From CAYQFQ01 sp964539415 (GTDB lineage Bacteria; Patescibacteriota; Minisyncoccia; Phycocordibacterales; GWA1-40-21): a stretch of 15,866 nucleotides of DNA. The stretch spans positions 1 to 15,866 of the forward strand of contig CAZIID010000013.1 of the NCBI GenBank assembly GCA_964539415.1, written 5' to 3'. How positions within the stretch are numbered: position 1 is the stretch's first letter; each line of letters begins with the position of its first letter. The notes under the pieces were generated by a model, which saw only the letters and a program-made list of their open reading frames with translations, had not been told where the DNA came from and did not search any database. Shown here in pieces: positions 1-5,538 of this stretch. A program made the translations under genes and the position numbers.

Positions 1-1044
1 TACAGAAACTCTCCAGACAATATGAAGTTTATAATGATAGACCCAAAGAGAGTTGAACTTACACTTTATAATAAAATTCCGCATCTTTTGACTCCTGTTA
101 TAACAGACCCAAAGAAAACAATACTTGCTTTGAAATGGGCAGCAAAAGAAATGGACAGAAGATATGACATACTAGAAACTGAAGCTGTAAAAGATATCGA
201 TTCATATCATAAAAATGTTCTCGCTCCTGAAATCAAAAAAATAGAAGAACTCAAGAAAAAAGGCGTCTACGATCCAGAAAAAGATAAACTCCCTGAAACG
301 ATGCCCTACATTGTGGTTGTTATAGATGAACTCGCAGATATTATGATGGCCTATCCGAGAGAGCTTGAAAGCGCAATCGTAAGACTTGCACAAATGAGCC
401 GTGCCGTTGGTATTCACCTCATACTTTCAACTCAAAGACCATCTGTAAATGTTATTACAGGACTTATTAAAGCTAATGTTCCTGGAAGAATTGCTCTTCA
501 AGTGGTGTCCCAAGTAGACTCAAGAACAATTCTTGATACAATCGGTGCTGAAAAACTTCTCGGTGCTGGAGATATGCTTTACATGGGTGGAGAAATGTCA
601 AAACCAGTAAGAATACAATCAGCATTTATTTCAGAAAATGAAGTTAAATCTATAGTAAAATATCTTGTTGAAAGTTACAGAGATGAGCTCACAGACACGA
701 TAACACTAACCGAAACTACAATCCCAGTAGACAATGAAGGCAGTAATGTTTTTGGATCAATGTTTGAAGAAGATGCAAAAGATGAAGACGAGTTATACGA
801 ACAAGCCAAAGATATTGTAATGAGAGCAGGAAAAGCTTCTACTTCATACATTCAGAGAAAACTTTCTGTCGGTTATGCTAGAGCAGCCAGACTTATGGAC
901 ATGCTTGAAGAAAAAGGAATGATAGGACCATCAAATGGTTCTAAGCCAAGAGATGTTATTGGTGCACCAACTGTAATAGCTTCTGAAGCTGGTGATTTTA
1001 TTTCAGATGAAAATTCAGAAAGCGGGTCAGAAAAATCTTCATAA
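1..1044 (+). CDS. ftsK: DNA translocase FtsK/SpoIIIE, C-terminal part (5' end outside window)
   Basis: Hexameric dsDNA pump that moves chromosome termini through the closing division septum. The reading frame is open from base 1, so the ATG at 22 is internal and the true start and the Walker A motif lie upstream of the window. Visible are the conserved IMIDPKRVEL and PHLLTPVITDPKK segments, the Walker B motif VVVIDELAD near bases 316-342, then LILSTQRPSVNVITGLIKAN and the GAGDMLYM segment, all typical of the FtsK motor. Bases about 790-960 encode the winged-helix gamma domain (ELYEQAKDIVMRAGKAST, then SVGYARAARLMDMLEEKGMI), which reads KOPS-type orienting sequences in known FtsK. A charged Ser/Glu-rich tail ends the protein. 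A small membrane protein gene follows after 21 nt, probably co-transcribed. Family assignment is very secure. Confidence 0.97.
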   Translation, partial: YRNSPDNMKFIMIDPKRVELTLYNKIPHLLTPVITDPKKTILALKWAAKEMDRRYDILETEAVKDIDSYHKNVLAPEIKKIEELKKKGVYDPEKDKLPETMPYIVVVIDELADIMMAYPRELESAIVRLAQMSRAVGIHLILSTQRPSVNVITGLIKANVPGRIALQVVSQVDSRTILDTIGAEKLLGAGDMLYMGGEMSKPVRIQSAFISENEVKSIVKYLVESYRDELTDTITLTETTIPVDNEGSNVFGSMFEEDAKDEDELYEQAKDIVMRAGKASTSYIQRKLSVGYARAARLMDMLEEKGMIGPSNGSKPRDVIGAPTVIASEAGDFISDENSESGSEKSS

Positions 1045-1065
1045 CTATAAAGACAGAATCAGACA

Positions 1066-1419
1066 ATGGGCAGAGAAAAAACAAAAAAAATAATAGTTTC
1101 CTCTATAATAACTATCTTTGTTTTAATTGTTACGATCTATACAGGTTTTGAAATCAGAAGATATGTAACCGGTCCAGAAATAAAAATCACAAGTCCCCTG
1201 ACTGGATCTCTCACTAACGAATCTTTAATTGAAATTACCGGTAAGGCCATAAACATATCTGAAGTAAAAGTTAATGATAATAAAATTTATATGGATGAAG
1301 AAGGTAATTTCACCCAAAAAGTTTTGCTTTCAACTGGATATAACGTGCTTAAAGTATCGGGTGTAGACAAATTTCAAAGAGAGACAGAGCAGATTTTGGA
1401 AGTAACATACAAAAAATAA
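1066..1419 (+). CDS. Membrane-anchored single Ig-like domain protein
   Basis: Protein of 117 residues with a basic N-terminus (GREKTKK), one hydrophobic segment at about residues 9-28, and a single extracytoplasmic beta-sandwich at about residues 37-117. The pattern of the outer domain (ITSPLTGSLTNESLIEITGK, then VKVNDNKIYMDEEGNF, then GYNVLKVSGVDKFQRE) resembles the glucodextranase-B-like / bacterial Ig-like fold found in surface proteins of many Gram-positive and CPR bacteria. No catalytic motif is visible. It starts 21 nt after the ftsK stop and ends 175 nt before recA, so it is probably the last gene of the ftsK transcript. No Shine-Dalgarno sequence precedes the ATG. Placement next to ftsK hints at a cell-envelope or division role, but this is only inference. 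Confidence 0.8.
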   Translation: MGREKTKKIIVSSIITIFVLIVTIYTGFEIRRYVTGPEIKITSPLTGSLTNESLIEITGKAINISEVKVNDNKIYMDEEGNFTQKVLLSTGYNVLKVSGVDKFQRETEQILEVTYKK

Positions 1420-1475
1420 CAGAACAAAAATGTGATAGAATATATAGGTTATAAGCATTAATAAATAATTATTAT

Positions 1476-1495
1476 AAATTAATCATTTAATAGGA
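1476..1495 (+). repeat. Upstream copy of a 20-bp direct repeat before recA
   Basis: AAATTAATCATTTAATAGGA recurs exactly 100 bp downstream at 1576-1595 with one change (C1484 versus T1584). The second copy ends on the A of the recA start codon. The bases just upstream of both copies (ATTATTAT) are also similar, apart from a 3-nt length difference. The repeat may mark a local duplication of the leader or two sites for the same regulator. Confidence 0.75.
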
Positions 1496-1509
1496 CTTGT
1501 CCTGTTAAA
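1486..1509. promoter_or_regulatory. Near-perfect 24-bp palindrome upstream of recA, candidate LexA-type operator
   Basis: The two halves are TTTAATAGGACT and TGTCCTGTTAAA. The core AGGAC-TT-GTCCT is perfectly symmetric around a 2-nt centre. The flanking TTTAA and TTAAA arms also match, with one symmetric mismatched pair between. A further half-site, TAGGACAAG, lies at 1522-1530. It lies 86 bp before the recA start in a gene-free leader, where an SOS operator would be expected. It does not match the E. coli or B. subtilis LexA box, so the role is inferred from position and symmetry alone. Confidence 0.5.
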
Positions 1510-1575
1510 CACATTACAAAATAGGACAAGAAACCAAAATTAAAGATAAAAATTCAAAGTAAACATTATTATCAA

Positions 1576-1595
1576 AAATTAATTATTTAATAGGA
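1576..1595 (+). repeat. Downstream copy of the 20-bp direct repeat, overlapping the recA start
   Basis: AAATTAATTATTTAATAGGA matches 1476-1495 at 19 of 20 positions. It covers the position where a ribosome binding site would be expected and ends on the first base of the recA ATG. Confidence 0.75.
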
Positions 1596-2683
1596 TGGCT
1601 AAAAAGACAAAAGAAAAAGTAGATAAAGATTTTGAAGAAAATACAGAAAAAGTTCAAGACACTAAAGGAGAAGAAAAAGACGACTTCTCTGTTCCATCCA
1701 AAGACAATACAGAAAAAATGCAGGCAGCGATGAGAGAAATCCGAACAAAGTTTGGAGACGACTCTATTATGATGCTCGGAGAAAAACCGAAAGTTGGAAT
1801 TGATGCTATACCTACTGGATCTATTGGTCTTGATGCTGCTCTTGGTATAGGAGGATACCCAAGAGGTAGAATAATTGAAATATTTGGACCAGAATCTTCT
1901 GGTAAAACTACCCTCGCCTTGCATGCAGTAGCTGAAGCTCAAAGAATTGGAGGAATCTGCGCATATATTGATGCAGAACACGCAATGGATCCAGAATACT
2001 CAAAAAAGATCGGCGTAAAAATAGATCAACTTCTTATATCTCAACCAGACACAGGTGAACAAGCATTAGAGATTGTAGAGAGCCTTGTTCGCTCAGGTAA
2101 GATGGATATCATAGTTATTGACTCAGTTGCTGCACTTACACCAAAAGATGAAATTGAGGGCGATATGGGCCAGTCTCATATGGGTAAGCAAGCAAGACTT
2201 ATGTCTCAAGCTTTGAGGAAGCTCACAGCAATCGTTGCCAAGTCAAAGACAGTAGTAATATTCATAAACCAAATAAGAATGCAGATTGGAGTAATGTTTG
2301 GTAATCCAGAAACAACACCAGGAGGGAAAGCATTAAAATTCTACACTTCGGTAAGATTAGACATTAGAAGAATTGCTCAAATAAAAAAGGGTGAAGAAAT
2401 AATGGGAGGAAGAGTCAGAGTGAAGATTGTTAAAAATAAAGTTGCCGCACCTTTCAAACAAACAGAATTTGACCTTATGTATAATGAAGGTATTTCCAAA
2501 GAAGGTGAAATCATCGCTTTGGGCGAAAAGATGGAATTACTCAAAAAATCCGGAACATCCTATGAATACAACGGTGAAAAAATCGGCCGTGGATATGATG
2601 CCACGAGACAATTCTTGAGAGAGAATCCGAAAATAACAAATGCTATATTGAAAGAAATAAGAGCGAAGTTGAAAGAAATCTGA
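1595..2683 (+). CDS. recA: Recombinase RecA
   Basis: ATP-dependent strand-exchange recombinase that also triggers LexA-type self-cleavage. Residues 98-105 are the Walker A motif GPESSGKT. Catalytic Glu128 sits in YIDAEHAMD. DIIVIDSVAAL (171-181) is Walker B. The FINQIR motif (223-228) and the following MQIGVMFGNPETTPGGKALK form the L2 DNA-binding region. At 362 residues it is of usual length, but about 32 highly charged residues (many Lys and Glu) precede the usual N-terminus. The acidic C-terminal tail of E. coli RecA is lacking, the protein ending KEIRAKLKEI. The ATG at 1595 is the only in-frame start close to the domain and no Shine-Dalgarno sequence precedes it. A leader with a palindrome and a direct repeat lies upstream. 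A structured element with a terminator hairpin begins 4 nt after the TGA. Confidence 0.98.
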   Translation: MAKKTKEKVDKDFEENTEKVQDTKGEEKDDFSVPSKDNTEKMQAAMREIRTKFGDDSIMMLGEKPKVGIDAIPTGSIGLDAALGIGGYPRGRIIEIFGPESSGKTTLALHAVAEAQRIGGICAYIDAEHAMDPEYSKKIGVKIDQLLISQPDTGEQALEIVESLVRSGKMDIIVIDSVAALTPKDEIEGDMGQSHMGKQARLMSQALRKLTAIVAKSKTVVIFINQIRMQIGVMFGNPETTPGGKALKFYTSVRLDIRRIAQIKKGEEIMGGRVRVKIVKNKVAAPFKQTEFDLMYNEGISKEGEIIALGEKMELLKKSGTSYEYNGEKIGRGYDATRQFLRENPKITNAILKEIRAKLKEI

Positions 2684-2687
2684 AGGT

Positions 2688-2816
2688 CGCTCGGCGTATC
2701 ATTTCAAAAGCACGATAAAAGATACCGTCGTCACGGTGTCTTTTTCTCTACTCACAATTTTTTTTGCTAAAAAATTTGCTCCGTAAGTCTTTTGAAATGA
2801 TACGCCTCGCTCTAAG
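2688..2816 (+). repeat. Structured 3' element after recA (long stem with two inner hairpins)
   Basis: A perfect 18-bp inverted repeat (2693-2710 GGCGTATCATTTCAAAAG with 2789-2806) encloses two hairpins. The first is at 2721-2740 (GATACCGT, loop CGTC, ACGGTGTC) followed by TTTTT. The second is an A/T-rich one around TTTTGCTAAA at about 2756-2776. The layout, terminal bases and loop sequences recur just after the ileS stop (10822-10928, minus strand). The left end aligns at 23 of 28 positions and the right end at 22 of 30. The arms differ in sequence but remain paired, which supports a conserved fold. See the ileS copy. Confidence 0.75.
2721..2745 (+). terminator. Rho-independent terminator of recA, probably bidirectional
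   Basis: An 8-bp stem (one G-T pair) with loop CGTC is followed by five T. An A-rich run (AAAA) precedes it, so it could also stop transcripts coming from the opposite strand, where the convergent membrane-protein gene ends at 2911. Confidence 0.75.
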
Positions 2817-2910
2817 TTGGAGACGAAGAAAAAGCAAATAATAATCTCTGTCAGGTTTTAATAAAGCAAAGATTCGTTCTAAGTTAACGACTTGTTTTAT
2901 CACCAAAAAT

Positions 2911-3201
2911 TTAGAGATTAAAGAAGGAACTATAAAAAGCAGAAAGAAGAGGCAAGAAAATTACTGCATAAAAAAACAGAAATCCTGTTATCATATAATC
3001 ATTAAAATCAGTCATTTTTAAAATAACACTTGCCAGTATCAGTGGAATAGTTACAGCAAATAAAGGTCTTATTGGACCATCTGGAATAACATAAGTAAGA
3101 CTAAGATCCAATATTAAACCCAGACAAAAATATAAAATAAAAGAAGAAAATAATCCAACAACCTTAGATAGGTTATATTTTTTTGTCTGTCCTGTATCCA
3201 T
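2911..3201 (-). CDS. Small integral membrane protein, function unknown
   Basis: Protein of 96 residues that I do not recognise. After a short polar N-terminus (MDTGQTKKYN) come three hydrophobic stretches: about residues 13-37, 45-61 and 68-91. The third is preceded by DFNDY. No enzymatic motif or cysteines of note are seen. The start is well placed: an extended -10 motif ends exactly 6 nt before the ATG, so the mRNA would be leaderless. The gene converges on recA and is separated from efp by a strong terminator, so it is probably its own transcription unit. It could be a short member of a family of small CPR membrane proteins. The coding status rests on length, start context and hydrophobic periodicity. 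Confidence 0.65.
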   Translation of the reverse strand: MDTGQTKKYNLSKVVGLFSSFILYFCLGLILDLSLTYVIPDGPIRPLFAVTIPLILASVILKMTDFNDYMITGFLFFYAVIFLPLLSAFYSSFFNL

Positions 3202-3207
3202 TTTTAA

Positions 3208-3216
3208 ATTATATCA
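3208..3216 (-). promoter_or_regulatory. Extended -10 promoter element of the small membrane protein gene
   Basis: On the minus strand TGATATAAT is a perfect extended -10 (TG, n, TATAAT). The start codon follows after 6 nt (TTAAAA), so transcription would begin at or next to the A of ATG. No convincing -35 hexamer is seen. Confidence 0.65.
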
Positions 3217-3276
3217 AAAAATATATTAAAGATATATAAGCCCCTATAAATCAGACAAGAAACTTTCTTTATTTAA

Positions 3277-3316
3277 AACAAAAATCATTCGCTATTTTTG
3301 GCGAATGATTTTTGTT
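3277..3316 (-). terminator. Terminator of efp
   Basis: A perfect 16-bp stem (AACAAAAATCATTCGC at 3277-3292 paired with 3301-3316) with an 8-nt loop, placed 17 nt after the efp stop. On the minus strand the descending arm ends in T-rich sequence, as in Rho-independent terminators. Confidence 0.85.
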
Positions 3317-3333
3317 AGTAATATATTTGATAA

Positions 3334-3900
3334 CTAGACACGACTTCCATATTCCCCTGTCTCTGTATTTATAGAAATCATTTCTCCTTCTTTTATAAAC
3401 AAAGGTGCGTTTATAACAGCTCCAGTCTCAAGAGTAATCTGTTTTGTTCCACCTGTTGCTGTGTCCCCTTTTACTGCAGGAGGAGCCTCAGTGACTCTGA
3501 GCTCTACTTTAATAGGAAGTTTGACACCAATAACCTTATCTTCAAAAAGCATTGTCTCAACAAGAGAATTAGCTTTCATAAATTTAGCTGGCATACCGAT
3601 AAGAGATTCTTCAAGTTCAAATCTTTTTGCTGGATCTTTTGGATCACAGAACCAAAATTCCCCCTTATTCTTGTAAAGAAACTTTGCGTCTTTGTATTCA
3701 ATCTCAGCTTCTTGAACTTTCTCAGACTGGTGAAATGATATTTCGGTAATCTTACCAGTTATCATATTCTTCAACTTCGTAGCATTTACCGGCTTTCTCT
3801 GTTGTTTTCTAAAAACATGAGAACCAATAACTTCAAAAGGCATTCCTTCATAAATAATGAATTTTTTCTCAACAACTTCGCTGTATTCAAGCATTGCCAT
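3334..3900 (-). CDS. efp: Elongation factor P with unusual tip loop
   Basis: Relieves ribosomes stalled on polyproline by binding between the P and E sites. The 188-residue length and the three beta-barrel pattern fit EF-P: N-terminal KOW-like domain at about 1-65, OB domain at about 70-130, C-terminal OB domain with PLFIKEGEMISINTETGEY at the end. The TKLKNMITG segment after the tip loop is typical. The tip loop, however, reads FRKQQRKPVNA (residues 30-40) instead of the usual PGKGQA or PGRGGA type, and alignment puts Gln34 at the place of the modified Lys/Arg. Two ATGs are possible (MAM, residues 1 and 3); the first is chosen. A TAGAAT-like -10 lies about 34 nt upstream of the ATG. A terminator follows. 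Identity as EF-P is secure; its modification status is not known. Confidence 0.95.
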   Translation of the reverse strand: MAMLEYSEVVEKKFIIYEGMPFEVIGSHVFRKQQRKPVNATKLKNMITGKITEISFHQSEKVQEAEIEYKDAKFLYKNKGEFWFCDPKDPAKRFELEESLIGMPAKFMKANSLVETMLFEDKVIGVKLPIKVELRVTEAPPAVKGDTATGGTKQITLETGAVINAPLFIKEGEMISINTETGEYGSRV

Positions 3901-4010
3901 AATATTTATATATTAATTACTAATTTCCGTCATTCTATACAAAAAGAGACATAAAGTCCAATAAAAAAAACACTATTCACTGCGATACGTCGGTTCAATT
4001 TTTTGTATTC

Positions 4011-4160
4011 CGTCTTTGCGAGGAATGAAATGACGAAGCAAACCATCTTAATTTAAGACTGGATTACCGATCCCTAAGTGAAATAAAAAATAAATTTTAC
4101 GGGGCAAGCAAGTCTGGGATGGCAGAGGAGATGGATTGCTTCACTTCGTTCGCAAAGACG
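4011..4160. mobile_element. MITE-like element with terminal inverted repeats
   Basis: The ends are CGTCTTTGCG (4011-4020) and its exact complement CGCAAAGACG (4151-4160). Further in, both arms share GAAGCA and CCATCT when one arm is inverted, offset by a 6-nt length difference. The element is about 150 bp, with no coding capacity and somewhat higher GC than its surroundings. The TTGCGA...GAAGCAATCC type of arm resembles palindromic repeats that I recall from many bacterial genomes; that resemblance is from memory. It takes up the middle of the 353-nt gene-free stretch 3901-4253. The rest of that stretch holds the efp upstream region, AT-rich spacer and the rpsR terminator. Confidence 0.6.
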
Positions 4161-4204
4161 AAAGAAACTAATTCTAGTATTCTTTGCATCAAGGTAATTT
4201 ATTT

Positions 4205-4230
4205 AAAAAATCGCCCAAGGGCGATTTTTT
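4205..4230 (-). terminator. Terminator of the rpsF-ssb-rpsR transcript
   Basis: AAAAAATCGCCC (4205-4216) pairs perfectly with GGGCGATTTTTT (4219-4230). The U-tract is part of the stem. It lies 23 nt after the rpsR stop. Because both arms carry A/T runs it could work in both directions. Confidence 0.9.
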
Positions 4231-4253
4231 AATTTATATTTCATTACTGTCTT

Positions 4254-4454
4254 CTATCGAGATACAAAAGGTATAAGAGCCATAAATCTTGCTCTCTTTA
4301 TAGCTTGAGAAAGCTGTCTTTGGCTTTTTGCACAAACTCCTGTCTTCTTCTTACCGTTTACTCTTGCATGAGGATTAAGAAACTTCTTTAAAAGTTCTGT
4401 GTCCTTGTAATCTACTTGTTTTATATTATTTTGTGAAAAAAAGCACTGTTTCAT
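4254..4454 (-). CDS. rpsR: 30S ribosomal protein S18
   Basis: Small-subunit protein of the platform that pairs with S6. Its 66 residues hold the S18 core: VDYKDTELLKKFLN (about 14-27), then the basic helix region GKKKTGVCAKSQRQLSQAIK with RARFMALIPF at the end. The N-terminus MKQCFFSQNN is shorter than in E. coli (75 residues), which is common in compact genomes. The gene is third in the conserved rpsF-ssb-rpsR order, 53 nt after the ssb stop, and a terminator follows. No Shine-Dalgarno sequence is visible. Identification is secure from sequence and context. Confidence 0.96.
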   Translation of the reverse strand: MKQCFFSQNNIKQVDYKDTELLKKFLNPHARVNGKKKTGVCAKSQRQLSQAIKRARFMALIPFVSR

Positions 4455-4507
4455 AATTTATTTTGATTGGTTTTGAATATTACTACATCTTTCAACTTAT
4501 TGCAAAC

Positions 4508-4960
4508 TTAAAACGGAATATCTTCTGGATTTATCTCTTCTGCTGGATACTCTATAGTGTCCATCGCAGGAGCTTTTGTACTAGGACCTTCAGACTGTTC
4601 TGACCTGCTTGAGGTACCTGTTCCTTGACCTGGAGCGCTTGGACCAAACTGGAAATTTTCAACAATCACTTCAGATCTGTATTTCTTGGTTCCATCTTTA
4701 TCATCCCAAGATCTGTTAGCTATTCTTCCTTCTATAAATATTGATCTTCCTTTTTTTAAATACTGAGAGATAAGTTCTGCTGGCTTTCCAAAAGAAACAA
4801 TATTGTGGAAAGTTGTATCTTCTTTCTTAGATCCGTCTTTGTCTTTCCAAGATCTGTTAGTAGCAAGACCAAAAGATACAACCTTTGTACCGGATGGAAG
4901 GGCTTTTAATTCTGGATCTTTTGTTAAATTACCAAACAATAATACTTTGTTTATATTCAT
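4508..4960 (-). CDS. ssb: Single-stranded DNA-binding protein
   Basis: Coats single-stranded DNA in replication, recombination and repair. Residues 1-105 form the OB fold: MNINKVLLFGNLTKDPEL, FGLATNRSWKDKDG, the strand FHNIVSFGKPAE and GRSIFIEGRI. A Gly/Ser/Pro/Glu-rich linker (about 107-140) leads to the acidic tip EINPEDIPF, the usual docking peptide for RecO and other partners. recO is in the same window. The length of 150 residues is normal. The start is supported by an extended -10 placed 6 nt before the ATG, so ssb probably has its own leaderless transcript in addition to readthrough from rpsF, whose stop is 37 nt upstream. Confidence 0.97.
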   Translation of the reverse strand: MNINKVLLFGNLTKDPELKALPSGTKVVSFGLATNRSWKDKDGSKKEDTTFHNIVSFGKPAELISQYLKKGRSIFIEGRIANRSWDDKDGTKKYRSEVIVENFQFGPSAPGQGTGTSSRSEQSEGPSTKAPAMDTIEYPAEEINPEDIPF

Positions 4961-4966
4961 AAGCCT

Positions 4967-4975
4967 ATTCTAGCA
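4967..4975 (-). promoter_or_regulatory. Extended -10 promoter element of ssb
   Basis: On the minus strand TGCTAGAAT matches TGnTATAAT with one change in the hexamer. Six bases (AGGCTT) separate it from the ATG, the same spacing as for the gene at 2911-3201. The predicted first transcribed base is at or next to the A of the start codon. Confidence 0.55.
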
Positions 4976-4997
4976 CAAAAAAATATTTATTGGAAAA

Positions 4998-5492
4998 TTA
5001 TTCTGCGATTAAATCGTCAATAGATTTGTCGATTTCTTCAATTGAAGCTGGTTTTGCATCTTTATCAGCTTTTTCTGCTTTTACTTTTGTTCCCTCTTTT
5101 TCAACAAAAGCAGGAGCCTGTTTCTGATAAAAAATAGTATTTTCTTTTACTGTCTTTATTATAATGTATCTTAAAACAGATTCTACAGCTTTTAGAGCTT
5201 CGTCTATCTTTGTAACATCACCTTCTGTTAGTTCAAATTTGACCCAACCAAAGTATGCTTTATCAAACTTCTTATAAGAACCAGCGTAAGCCTTTTTAAG
5301 GACATAAGCCAAAGGTCTTAACTTAGCTTGATCTTCAGACACAACTACACCACCCTCTTTTTGGATGATTGCTTTTATCTTTTCAGTCTCCTGTGGAACA
5401 TTTTCCTCAGCTACGGACGAAATGATATGATAGCCGACTTCATATATTTTAGAATCGGTCTTTTTTTCTTCAGTTTCTACTTTCTTTTGCAT
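4998..5492 (-). CDS. rpsF: 30S ribosomal protein S6
   Basis: Platform protein that binds S18 and 16S rRNA. From the chosen start the protein has 164 residues. A Lys/Glu-rich lead is followed by the S6 ferredoxin-like fold (IYEVGYHIISS, then the KIKAIIQKEGGVVVSED strand-helix unit, RPLAYVLKKAYAGSYKKF and SVLRYIIIKTV). An extra charged tail of about 45 residues (EKEGTKVKAEKADK and on to IDDLIAE) is longer than in E. coli. An upstream in-frame ATG at 5528 would add MLFTPVCVNLYF, which does not look like S6. The ATG at 5492 is preferred because of the family and because an extended -10 lies 7 nt before it. First gene of rpsF-ssb-rpsR. Confidence 0.95.
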   Translation of the reverse strand: MQKKVETEEKKTDSKIYEVGYHIISSVAEENVPQETEKIKAIIQKEGGVVVSEDQAKLRPLAYVLKKAYAGSYKKFDKAYFGWVKFELTEGDVTKIDEALKAVESVLRYIIIKTVKENTIFYQKQAPAFVEKEGTKVKAEKADKDAKPASIEEIDKSIDDLIAE

Positions 5493-5499
5493 GAAGTAG

Positions 5500-5508
5500 A
5501 GATTAACA
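5500..5508 (-). promoter_or_regulatory. Extended -10 promoter element of rpsF
   Basis: On the minus strand TGTTAATCT has the TGn element plus a hexamer matching TATAAT at four of six positions. Seven bases separate it from the ATG at 5492. It would give a leaderless rpsF mRNA and supports the shorter start. Confidence 0.45.
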
Positions 5509-5538
5509 CAAACAGGAGTAAAAAGCAAACGTTTTTAG

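Noticed and set aside
22..24. ATG at 22 as the true start of the first gene
   Set aside because: The frame is open to base 1 and the preceding codons (YRNSPDN) fit FtsK; the Walker A region must lie upstream.
1583..1981. Antisense reading frame opposite recA (132 residues), and other open frames opposite glyS, ileS and the M16 gene
   Set aside because: They follow the codon pattern of the real gene on the other strand, are rich in Phe/Ser/Cys and have no recognisable motif.
2681..2683. Possible recoding of TGA (Gracilibacteria/Absconditabacteria code)
   Set aside because: TGA ends recA and ileS where the families normally end, and no in-frame TGA is needed in any gene here.
4682..4860. Internal repeat in ssb (NRSWKDKDGSKK and NRSWDDKDGTKK)
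   Set aside because: Both are ordinary hairpin loops of the SSB fold and similar in many SSB proteins; no sign of recent duplication beyond this.
5493..5528. N-terminal extension of rpsF from the ATG at 5528
   Set aside because: The extra residues MLFTPVCVNLYF do not fit S6, and an extended -10 motif lies inside this stretch, 7 nt before the ATG at 5492.
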